From Xenococcaceae cyanobacterium MO_188.B32 (GTDB lineage Bacteria > Cyanobacteriota > Cyanobacteriia > Cyanobacteriales > Xenococcaceae): a stretch of DNA of 39,175 nucleotides. Below, piece after piece: positions 26,462 through 34,174 of this stretch (positions are counted from its first letter, which is position 1; every line of letters begins with the position of its first letter). The stretch spans positions 1 through 39,175 of the forward strand of contig JASJDJ010000036.1 in NCBI GenBank assembly GCA_030065635.1, in the 5' to 3' direction. Below the pieces are notes generated by a model, which was given only the letters and a program-made list of their open reading frames with translations, was not told the origin of the DNA and searched no databases. A program made the position numbers and the translations under genes.

Positions 26462-27277
26462 ATGACTAAAATTATCTCTGTTCACTCTTACCGTGGCGGT
26501 ACGGGTAAATCAAACTTAGTCGCTAATTTGGCTACCAATCTGGTGTTGCAAGGAAATCGAGTTGCTATTTTTGACGCTGATATTCAATCACCAGGAATTC
26601 ATTTACTCTTTGGATTAGATGACGATCGAATTAACTACACTCTCAATGACTATCTTTGGGGCCAATGCCCATTGGCAGAAACTGCTTATGATGTCAGTCA
26701 TGTCCTGAATGAACAATTAAATGAACAATTATCTGAGAAAATAGTTCAGGACAAAAGTATCTATCTTATTCCTTCTAGTATGAAAGCGGAAGAAATTGCT
26801 ACTGTTCTCAGCGAGGGTTACGATGTAGAATTACTGCATCAAGGATTCCAGGAACTAAGTAATCTTTTAGCTTTAGACTATCTTTTCGTAGATACTCATC
26901 CTGGCTTAAGCGAAGAGACTTTACTTGCTATTGGCATCTCTGACGTAACGGTAGTAATTTTGCGTCCTGATTGTCAAGATTATCAGGGTACTGCTGTGGT
27001 CTTAGATGTTGCCCAACAACTAGAGGTATCTCGTATCTTACTAGTTGCTAATAAAGTACTACCAGAAGTTGATGCAGATGCCCTAGGAAAAGAAATAGAG
27101 GATATCTATCAAGTTCCGGTAGCTGGAGTATTACATATTTCTAATGATATGTTTCGTCTTGCCAGTCAGGGGATTTTTTGCCTACGTTACCCCGATAGTT
27201 CTGTCACTAAGGAAATGGAGAAAATTACGCAAAAAATTGTGGAAATTTTGCCTAAACCAGTAGAGCTTTCCCGCTAG
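26462..27277 (+). CDS. MinD/ParA-like P-loop ATPase
   Basis: A 271-residue SIMIBI-class ATPase. The deviant Walker A is YRGGTGKSN at about 10-18: the signature Lys of KGGxGK is replaced by Arg, while the second Lys is kept. Walker A' (FDADIQSPG) and Walker B (YLFVDTHPG) follow, and the GIHLLFGLDD segment is MinD-like. A PVAGVLHISNDMFRLA stretch resembles the MinD C-terminal half; the amphipathic membrane helix typical of MinD is not clear. It begins 2 nt after the 4Fe-4S protein gene and is followed by a PATAN-domain gene after 32 nt. It probably positions or switches this signalling complex rather than cell-division proteins. Confidence 0.83.
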   Translation: MTKIISVHSYRGGTGKSNLVANLATNLVLQGNRVAIFDADIQSPGIHLLFGLDDDRINYTLNDYLWGQCPLAETAYDVSHVLNEQLNEQLSEKIVQDKSIYLIPSSMKAEEIATVLSEGYDVELLHQGFQELSNLLALDYLFVDTHPGLSEETLLAIGISDVTVVILRPDCQDYQGTAVVLDVAQQLEVSRILLVANKVLPEVDADALGKEIEDIYQVPVAGVLHISNDMFRLASQGIFCLRYPDSSVTKEMEKITQKIVEILPKPVELSR

Positions 27278-27309
27278 ATAATCTGGACATACTCGGAGAC
27301 GATTGAACG

Positions 27310-28233
27310 ATGACCATTAGTGGATTTTTGGAGAGTTTTTCTTTTCCTGAGTTGTTGCGACTAATCGATTTAGGTTCCAAATCTGGTCGATTAATTTTAC
27401 AAGTGCGCTCGGCTCCCAATAACTCCGAATTATTAGGTCTTTATCATATTTGGTTTAGAGAAGGTCGGCTGGTTACAGTTATTAATCGTTCCAATTATCA
27501 AAGCTTAATTGCTCAAATCGAAAGTCGAGGCTGGCTCAGTCAGTTTATAAGTCAAAAGTTAAAACATTTATGCTTACCTGAAATACCTTTGGGTTCATAC
27601 TTGGAGGAAAAAAAACTGCTAACAGAACAACAGTTAGATTCTCTTTTTCAAACTCAAACCGCTCAAGTTTACCAATTATTTGAAGTTCCCGTTGGTTGTT
27701 TTCTCTTTCATGAAATCTCTTTTCAATCTAACTCCGATAAAAAAAGGAGAATACCTTGGCTAGAAATGACAGGAAAAAGTATCAGAGCAATAGAAATATC
27801 GCTTAATGCTCTTAGGTTACAACAAAACTGGGATATTTTTGCCGACCAACTACCAGAATCAAGCTATGCTCTGACAAAATTAGTCGGGCAGCCCTACTGC
27901 AAATTGATTCCTTTAGAATGGCAATTATGGGAGCTTGCTAATGGTCAAATTTCTCTTAAAGCCATAGCGGGGAAAATCAATCAGCCTCTTCTCAAGGTAC
28001 AGAAGGCAGCTTTGAGTTTAATCATGGCTGGACTAGTAGATGAAATGCCTATAGTATATACTCCTAGTTCTACTAAATATACCAGCGATCGCGTAAGTCG
28101 TTCCCTAATGCAGATATCTTCAAGTAATACTGTTCTAACAACTACTAAAAATCGACAACGCCATCAAACGGATAGGCTCAACATTTCATTTTTAAAAGCT
28201 GTGGTCAATTTCTTGCGGAGCAAATTTGGATAA
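27310..28233 (+). CDS. PATAN (DUF4388) domain protein
   Basis: A 307-residue soluble protein. Residues 1-150 form a PATAN/DUF4388 domain (GFLESFSFPELLRLIDLGSK, SGRLILQV, IWFREGRLV) of the kind found at the N-terminus of PatA and other CheY-like cyanobacterial regulators. Residues 90-125 include an EIPLGSYLEEKKLLTEQQL helix-turn segment. The part after 200 has a winged-helix feel (LWELANGQISLKAIAGKI, then VQKAALSLIMAGLVDEMP) and ends in a Ser/Thr-rich basic tail. No receiver domain is present. It lies between the MinD-like ATPase and the small GTPase in the same direction, and probably acts as an adaptor. Activity is unknown. Confidence 0.8.
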   Translation: MTISGFLESFSFPELLRLIDLGSKSGRLILQVRSAPNNSELLGLYHIWFREGRLVTVINRSNYQSLIAQIESRGWLSQFISQKLKHLCLPEIPLGSYLEEKKLLTEQQLDSLFQTQTAQVYQLFEVPVGCFLFHEISFQSNSDKKRRIPWLEMTGKSIRAIEISLNALRLQQNWDIFADQLPESSYALTKLVGQPYCKLIPLEWQLWELANGQISLKAIAGKINQPLLKVQKAALSLIMAGLVDEMPIVYTPSSTKYTSDRVSRSLMQISSSNTVLTTTKNRQRHQTDRLNISFLKAVVNFLRSKFG

Positions 28234-28271
28234 TAGTCTCGATCGTCAATTATATTTCAAGAGTTTTTTTA

Positions 28272-28817
28272 ATGGAAATATTGAAAATTGGTATTACTGG
28301 AACGGTTGGAGCGGGAAAAACTACCTTTGTTCGTGCTATTAGTGAAATTGAGGTAGTAGATACAGAACGTGTTGCTAGGGATGAAACAGCTTTAATTAAA
28401 ACCACTACTACTGTCGCTTTTGATTTTGGTCGTTTGACTTTAAATTCTGGACAAATTCTGCATCTTTACGGAACTCCCGGACAGTTTCGTTTTGATTTTA
28501 TGTGGGATATCTTAATTCCCAATGTTCACGGTTATGTTTTTTTGGTTGATACTAGTCGTCCTCAAAATTTTCGCGCCAGCAGAAGACTACTCAACTACAT
28601 GAAACAAAAAACACAAACTCCTCTAATTATTGGTCTTACTCATACTGATTGTCAGGGTGCTTGGCAGCCAGAAGATATTGCTCTAACTCTAGGATTAGTT
28701 GATTCTAATACACGACCACCAATAATTAAGGTTAATGCTACTAACTCTCATTCTGTTGCTCAATGCTTAATTCTGTTAGTAGAACAATTATTAAAAACCG
28801 ACTTTAATGTAATTTAA
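28272..28817 (+). CDS. Small Ras-like GTPase (COG2229 / conservon CvnD type)
   Basis: A 181-residue P-loop GTPase. G1 is GTVGAGKT at 10-17, a Thr-rich switch I lies at 44-47, and G3 is GTPGQFRF at 67-74, where the usual Asp of DxxG is Gly. G4 is THTD at 123-126 in place of NKxD, and a NAT near 155-157 takes the G5 position. This pattern belongs to the prokaryotic GTPase group that includes MglA relatives and actinobacterial CvnD. Such GTPases are regulated by Roadblock/LC7 partners, and a Roadblock gene follows after 46 nt. No lipidation signal is visible. It probably switches complex assembly at the membrane. Confidence 0.85.
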   Translation: MEILKIGITGTVGAGKTTFVRAISEIEVVDTERVARDETALIKTTTTVAFDFGRLTLNSGQILHLYGTPGQFRFDFMWDILIPNVHGYVFLVDTSRPQNFRASRRLLNYMKQKTQTPLIIGLTHTDCQGAWQPEDIALTLGLVDSNTRPPIIKVNATNSHSVAQCLILLVEQLLKTDFNVI

Positions 28818-28863
28818 TTAACAATTTATCGTACAATTCAATAAACTTATTCAGAAATTTGTT

Positions 28864-29232
28864 ATGATTCAATCCTCTGTGCTTCAAGACTTATTACAAA
28901 GGTTTGTTAGTAGCACTCCCGATATTCAAGGAGCAGCTTTAGTTAGTCCCGATGGCTTGCCCATCAGTTCTATTTTATCTGCTGAGATGGATGAAGAAAG
29001 GACGGCAGCTATGTCGGCAGCTATTCTGTCTCTCGGAGAAAGAATCGGGCAAGAACTCGCCAGAGGATTAGTTGAAAGGATTTTTGTCGAGGGAGAGAAA
29101 GGCTATAGCATTTTGATTAGCTGTGGAACAGAAGCAGTCTTGTTAGTTTTAGCGGGTAAAGCTGTCAAACAAGGGTTGTTGTTTTTGGAAACAAAGCGTC
29201 TAGTGGCAGAAATTAAACCTCTGTTGGATTAA
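28864..29232 (+). CDS. Roadblock/LC7 domain protein
   Basis: A 122-residue single-domain protein of the Roadblock/LC7 fold: an N-terminal helix (VLQDLLQRFVSST), IQGAALVSPDGLPISSIL, the central helix DEERTAAMSAAILSLGERIG, strands RIFVEGEKGYSILISC and AVLLVLAG, and a final helix. Bacterial members (MglB, CvnB) bind a partner Ras-like GTPase and modulate its nucleotide cycle. The GTPase gene directly upstream is the obvious partner. The gene is full length for the family and lies in the same direction as the cluster. Confidence 0.88.
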   Translation: MIQSSVLQDLLQRFVSSTPDIQGAALVSPDGLPISSILSAEMDEERTAAMSAAILSLGERIGQELARGLVERIFVEGEKGYSILISCGTEAVLLVLAGKAVKQGLLFLETKRLVAEIKPLLD

Positions 29233-29492
29233 ATCGTTTCTTCTTGATTATCGATCGACTTTTTCCCGTATCCTCCTTGTCCGCTCTCAACCCATCATTT
29301 CAAATCAAAATTGACAGACTACTAATCTATGAGGGGAGATTGCGAAATAATAGGTTCGGTTCTACGACTTTGTGAAAATAACTAAGACGGATAGTATATT
29401 AACAAGAGAATATCAATAAAAGCAATATTTATTTAAAAAATTGGAATACTAATTATAGTAACTATCTAGCTGTTAGAGGAGGTCGAACAGGA

Positions 29493-31052
29493 GTGCAAAC
29501 TTGGTTATTGCAAACTCTCAATGATGTTTTAAATAATCATCAACAAGTAGAGGAAAATAAAGCAGCTATTGGCGATCGGCTACAAACAGATGATAACAAA
29601 ACAGAGTCAAATTATAGTGAACGGAAACATTTAGCCGAATTAAAAGCTCAACGAGAGTGGGTTAGTGCCATCTCCGCTTTAGAACAATTACTGTTATCCC
29701 AGATCGATTTGGTTGATTCTGGACGAGAAAACTATCAAGGTTTAGTTTTTTCTGCCCCCGCTCCTATTTTAAGTAATTTAGAGTTAGCTGTTCGTTTTCC
29801 TACAGGTGTTTTTACTCCCGATGTTTTCAATGCTAAAGCATTAATGCCCTCTTCTCTATCATCTTTTGCCGATCTATCTCCTAGAAATATTATTTCTCCT
29901 GTGGTTAAATTACCACTACTACCTAAAGACCCGATCGCGACAGAACAATTTTGCTTGATTTTTACGGCTAATTTTGCTCTGATCGTGATTTTAGGAAAAG
30001 ATCGAGATGGTATTCCTGCTTTTAACTTTTCTTTTGAGCCAGAAGTAATCGAACAGGTCTGGGCAACTTTGCGCTCGCGTTTAGTGGTTACTAATTACCA
30101 ACAATTATCTCAGTTAGATGAGTTAATCGAGCAGTTTTCTCCCCCCATTCCCGATTATCGTCTAGTAAGTAAGTTCAGTCGACAACTACTTAAGAATTTG
30201 CCAGATTTAACCGCCTTAGCTATAGAAAAAGCTCGTCAAGTAGAAGCGGTTGTGACTCCTAAGTCTAACTTTCAGTCTCCACAATCAACTCAATCCTCTT
30301 CTTGCACCAAAAAAGGAAACAACTCTTCTACCCTGCCTCTAAATTCTAAAGTTAGTAGTCAGTTGGAGATGGAATTTCTGCAAGCTTTGACCCATGAGAT
30401 TCGCACTCCTCTAACCACTATCCGTACTTTAACTAAACTGATACTCAAACGCCAACAAGATTTTACGCCCAAGGTAGTTAAATATTTACAAACGATCGAG
30501 CAAGAATGTACCGAACAAATAGACCGTATGGAATTAATTTTCCGTGCTGCGGAATTAGAAGCTACTCCTCCTACGGCTAAATGTGTCCAACTAACTAAGT
30601 TTTCCTTAGAACAAATATTTCAACACACTATTCCTCGTTGGCAAAAACAAGCTAAAAAAAGAAATGTATGCCTAGATGTAGTTTTACCGCAACAACTACC
30701 CAATGTAGTTAGCGATCCGGCTATGCTCGATCGTATACTCACTGGTTTAATGGAAAATTATACTCGCACTCTACCTCATGGCGGACAAATTAGTGTCAAT
30801 GTATCCACGGCGGGCAATCAACTTAAGTTGCAATTGACATCTCAATGTCCTGTATCCAATAATCCTCTCAAATCTCTCGGTCAACTGCTTATGTTTCAAC
30901 CAGAAACAGGTTGCTTGAGTCTCAATCGAGAAGTAACTAAAAATATTTTTCAAGTATTAGGAGGAAAACTAACTGTCAGACAAAAACCCCATCAGGAAGA
31001 AGTAACTATTTTCTTACCTTTGGGTACTGCTAGTAGTCATCTTGTTCCTTAG
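29493..31052 (+). CDS. Histidine-kinase-like protein with degenerate ATP-binding domain
   Basis: A 519-residue protein. Residues 1-225 form a domain I do not recognise, followed by a low-complexity linker (about 255-290). A good phosphoacceptor motif contains His301 (ALTHEIRTPLTTI). The C-terminal ATPase-like domain keeps an N-box remnant (GLMENYTRTL, Asn422) but lacks the DxGxG and GxG boxes; the G1 place reads LTSQCPVSNN and the lid region LMFQPETGCLSL. It may be a pseudokinase or phosphotransfer scaffold. Start is GTG at 29493 with GAGGAGG 16 nt upstream or CAGGAG immediately before it. It closes the cluster, the position a CvnA-like kinase might take. Confidence 0.75.
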   Translation: MQTWLLQTLNDVLNNHQQVEENKAAIGDRLQTDDNKTESNYSERKHLAELKAQREWVSAISALEQLLLSQIDLVDSGRENYQGLVFSAPAPILSNLELAVRFPTGVFTPDVFNAKALMPSSLSSFADLSPRNIISPVVKLPLLPKDPIATEQFCLIFTANFALIVILGKDRDGIPAFNFSFEPEVIEQVWATLRSRLVVTNYQQLSQLDELIEQFSPPIPDYRLVSKFSRQLLKNLPDLTALAIEKARQVEAVVTPKSNFQSPQSTQSSSCTKKGNNSSTLPLNSKVSSQLEMEFLQALTHEIRTPLTTIRTLTKLILKRQQDFTPKVVKYLQTIEQECTEQIDRMELIFRAAELEATPPTAKCVQLTKFSLEQIFQHTIPRWQKQAKKRNVCLDVVLPQQLPNVVSDPAMLDRILTGLMENYTRTLPHGGQISVNVSTAGNQLKLQLTSQCPVSNNPLKSLGQLLMFQPETGCLSLNREVTKNIFQVLGGKLTVRQKPHQEEVTIFLPLGTASSHLVP

Positions 31053-31091
31053 ATCTTGTTATCTATGCTCCTTAATTGGATAAAGTCGAGC

Positions 31092-33335
31092 TTAGGAGTT
31101 GGTGGACAAACCTATTTTCAGTTTATTTCGCAACAAAGACTTTGTAGCAGAAAATTGTAATGGTCTAAATAAAAGCTGCAATAAAATCCACACCGATTTT
31201 AACTCTCCTGGGGTAGATTTCCTTTGCCATTGACCGGGACGACAATAAAGTATTTCAATTAAACGTTTATGTTGGGCTAAACTTAAATCGCTAAACTTGA
31301 CTGTTAATTTAAGATAACGATCTTGAAGATGAGTACGAGTTATATAGCCTTGAAGTGTTAATTGTTCTTTTATCAACTCTATAGTGATATTTTTGGTTAA
31401 ATTTACGGCTTTGAGGATTAGTATTTCCATACCTTCTTCAGATAACTTGTGAATAGCTCCTGACAAAACCCTATGGTCATCAATAATTTGAACTTTGCTT
31501 GAATAAGAAAGCCATTCATAAAAACTAGGCTTGGGTATATCTAAGAGAGTTAGCAAAGCAGCACTTATTGTAACAACATTGTAAACACTCCAAAATAAAC
31601 CTAGATTCAAAGATTGTCCTGGGGGTGGATTAACTAGGCTAATAGAAAACGAAACTGTACTACCTAGTAGTAGTAAGATCAAAGGGAAAGCTAATTGCCA
31701 ATTGTAATTAAATCTATCTCTGGCTAATCCTTTAGGAGTTACTTTGAAACCTTTAGAAAAGGGATCGAGCATAACTTTAATTACAGTTAATGCCAGAGGA
31801 AAACATTGGATTAAAGAATATAAATCGGAAAGTATAGCCGATCGCGAGCGCAAATTAAGCCAAGAAAAAACGGATAATTGAACGATATAGTAAGGCAAAA
31901 AGATATAAATTACTTCTGAAAAATGTACCTTAATTGGTTCAATCAGGAAAAAAGTATAGGCAAGAGGAACGAGTAAAAAGAAAAGACGGGGAATACAATT
32001 AAACCAGTGTAATAATCCTTCTAAATGACCTAATCTTTGCCAGATTTTCAAACCAGAAATAGTCAGGGGATTGTGTTTGATAAAAAAGGCTTGTAAAGTC
32101 CCTCTTACCCAACGCAGTCTTTGATCGATATGAGCAGAAATACTTTCTGCTGCTAAACCCGCACTCAATTTTTCATCCAAATATACTAGTTCATATCCTT
32201 TCGCCGATAAACTGATACCCGTAAAGTAATCTTCACTGAGAGATTCGGTGACAAAACAGCCAATTTCTTGTAAGGCAGTGCGACGAACTACAAAGGATGT
32301 ACCCGCACAGACTACGCTACCAGCACCATCTTTCATGGGTTGTGTATGACGATAGAATACTTCTTCTTCAGGAGTTAAGGTATCTTCTAACCCTAAATTT
32401 CTGGCAATAGGATCGCTATTATAAAAACTTTGAGGAGTTTGCACTAGCCCAACTTTTTTATTATCAAAAAAGCCCACAGTACGAGTTAAAAAGTTAGTTG
32501 TCGGGATGAAATCAGCATCAAAAACTACAATTAATTCTCCGCTTGTTTGAGGGATCGCATGATTTAAGTTTCCTGCTTTAGCATGAGAATTATCTGGTCT
32601 GGTAATATAATTGCAACCTAATTCTCGAGCTAATTTTCTAACTTTTGGTCTTCTAGTATCGTCTAATAAATATATTTTTTTATTTGTATAATCTAAGGCT
32701 TGACAGCCGATTATTGTTCTTTTAAGAATAAACTCTGGTTCATTATAAGTAGGAATTAAAATATCTACAGATGGTGTATATTTACCTTCTATAACTTTTC
32801 GACTATATCTATCTGCTTCTCGATCTCTTTCTTTGATATTAAACATCATTAATAGTTGCAGAATGCTTCCTGCCATGGCAAGTAGTTCCATTAACAGTAA
32901 AGTCAAACTAAATATCCCGTCGATAGGGTTAGAAAGATTGAGAGTTGATAATACCCTCCATGATAAATAGCGAATTATTAATATTAATAAAATTGATACG
33001 ACAATTCTGCGCGACCATTTTTGGGGTTGAGGAGAAACTTTAATAATTATTTCAGCTAACAGAAATATTAATATAGTTGGTGCTAACAAATAATATTTAT
33101 TACTCAATTGTGGAGTTTCTAACCAAATAGGAGGGTTTTCTTGAATAATATGTAATTGAGCAAATAACTCTGAAGTATAACTATTACCAAGTAGCCAAGA
33201 AAAAATGACTGCGATAAAAAAACCCAATGTAGTCAGTAGAATTAGGGTGGCTGGCTGTAAACCCAATCCTGATGATAATAACCAGATGATCGAGTTTTTC
33301 CCCCTAGATTCCGATATAGGTCTAAAAGTTTGCAT
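31092..33335 (-). CDS. Cellulose-synthase-like glycosyltransferase (BcsA type)
   Basis: A 747-residue integral membrane GT2 enzyme. N-terminal helices precede the catalytic domain, which shows DDTRRP, HAKAGNLNHA, the metal-binding DADFIP, the SEDYFTG acid motif and the QRLRWVRG product-binding motif, so the synthase core is complete. Further helices and a C-terminal PilZ-like region follow. In that region the RxxxR motif needed for cyclic di-GMP is not seen and the second motif is reduced to KLSEEG, so allosteric activation may be lost or different. Function is probably cellulose or another beta-glucan for aggregation or biofilm. It converges with the signalling cluster. Confidence 0.83.
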   Translation of the reverse strand: MQTFRPISESRGKNSIIWLLSSGLGLQPATLILLTTLGFFIAVIFSWLLGNSYTSELFAQLHIIQENPPIWLETPQLSNKYYLLAPTILIFLLAEIIIKVSPQPQKWSRRIVVSILLILIIRYLSWRVLSTLNLSNPIDGIFSLTLLLMELLAMAGSILQLLMMFNIKERDREADRYSRKVIEGKYTPSVDILIPTYNEPEFILKRTIIGCQALDYTNKKIYLLDDTRRPKVRKLARELGCNYITRPDNSHAKAGNLNHAIPQTSGELIVVFDADFIPTTNFLTRTVGFFDNKKVGLVQTPQSFYNSDPIARNLGLEDTLTPEEEVFYRHTQPMKDGAGSVVCAGTSFVVRRTALQEIGCFVTESLSEDYFTGISLSAKGYELVYLDEKLSAGLAAESISAHIDQRLRWVRGTLQAFFIKHNPLTISGLKIWQRLGHLEGLLHWFNCIPRLFFLLVPLAYTFFLIEPIKVHFSEVIYIFLPYYIVQLSVFSWLNLRSRSAILSDLYSLIQCFPLALTVIKVMLDPFSKGFKVTPKGLARDRFNYNWQLAFPLILLLLGSTVSFSISLVNPPPGQSLNLGLFWSVYNVVTISAALLTLLDIPKPSFYEWLSYSSKVQIIDDHRVLSGAIHKLSEEGMEILILKAVNLTKNITIELIKEQLTLQGYITRTHLQDRYLKLTVKFSDLSLAQHKRLIEILYCRPGQWQRKSTPGELKSVWILLQLLFRPLQFSATKSLLRNKLKIGLSTNS

Positions 33336-33567
33336 AATTTTAGAACATAGCTTCCTAAGTAGGCACAGCTTAACAAAACATATGTAAATTTTTAGGCAAA
33401 ATGAAGGGAAAAATTGTGTAAATTTGAAAATTTAACTTGACAATATTGGCTCTGTTAGCGGAATTTTTCTTTTAAGCTTTCAAAAAGTAGCCTGAAAAAG
33501 AGAATGTAAGTCTTAACTGGCGATCGATGCTCGCTTATATGTTAATTTCAAGAATTATTAATAAATA

Positions 33568-33843
33568 ATGAAAAAGATTAGAGCAATAGTTTCGGGTAGG
33601 GTGCAAGGTGTAGGATTTAGGATGTCTACACTACAACAAGCCAGACAGATTGGGGTTAGTGGATATGTCCGCAACTTGAGGAATGGAAATGTAGAAATTG
33701 TAGCGTCAGGAAAAGCTGACAAAGTAGACGAACTTCTCAAATGGGCTAAGTCGGGACCACCATCAGCTATGGTTAATCATCTAAAAGTAGAAGTCATAGC
33801 TAATGATGGTGAAGAATTTGTCGGTTTTGAAATTCGTAGGTAA
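33568..33843 (+). CDS. acyP: Acylphosphatase
   Basis: A 91-residue acylphosphatase, which hydrolyses acyl phosphates such as acetyl or carbamoyl phosphate. The active-site loop GRVQGVGFR holds catalytic Arg18, and GYVRNLRNGNVE holds the catalytic Asn36. Length and the short alpha/beta sandwich pattern are normal. A monocistronic layout is likely, with a 230-bp gap to the divergent cellulose-synthase-like gene. No signal peptide. Confidence 0.93.
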   Translation: MKKIRAIVSGRVQGVGFRMSTLQQARQIGVSGYVRNLRNGNVEIVASGKADKVDELLKWAKSGPPSAMVNHLKVEVIANDGEEFVGFEIRR

Positions 33844-34012
33844 AAATCAAGGAAATTTGTATACTATAGCAATACAATCATAGGTTAGGACATTTTAGAA
33901 AGAAATAGTTAGTAATTAGTGGTTAGTAGCAAGTAAATTGATTCTTATGCTTTAACACTGATACGTAACCCTATAGTTTTGCTGATTTTCGGTATGTATA
34001 AAGAGGCGATCG

Positions 34013-34114
34013 ATGATTTCTAGTGAATGGTTAGATTGGCTGGCTGTATTTTGCTATATCGCTATTACTTTATTTGTAATGTATCGCGTATTTCTGACCG
34101 ATAATAATAATTAA
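34013..34114 (+). CDS. 33-residue single-span membrane peptide candidate
   Basis: An ATG 8 nt after an AAGAGG site opens a frame of 33 residues (MISSEWLDWLAVFC at the start) with one hydrophobic helix (LAVFCYIAITLFVMY) and a polar DNNN end. It resembles the many tiny single-helix subunits of cyanobacterial membrane complexes in shape but matches none that I know. It ends 60 nt before purB. The site, the helix and the good spacing support a real gene; conservation is unknown. Confidence 0.4.
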   Translation: MISSEWLDWLAVFCYIAITLFVMYRVFLTDNNN

Positions 34115-34174
34115 AATGATAAAAATCAACAGACATAGTAGTACAATTGACGGTTGTATTTCGCGACACAAACT

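Noticed and set aside
34154-34174. Upstream TTG start for purB
   Set aside because: It would add seven residues not seen in the family, and the GTG at 34175 gives the standard start and length.
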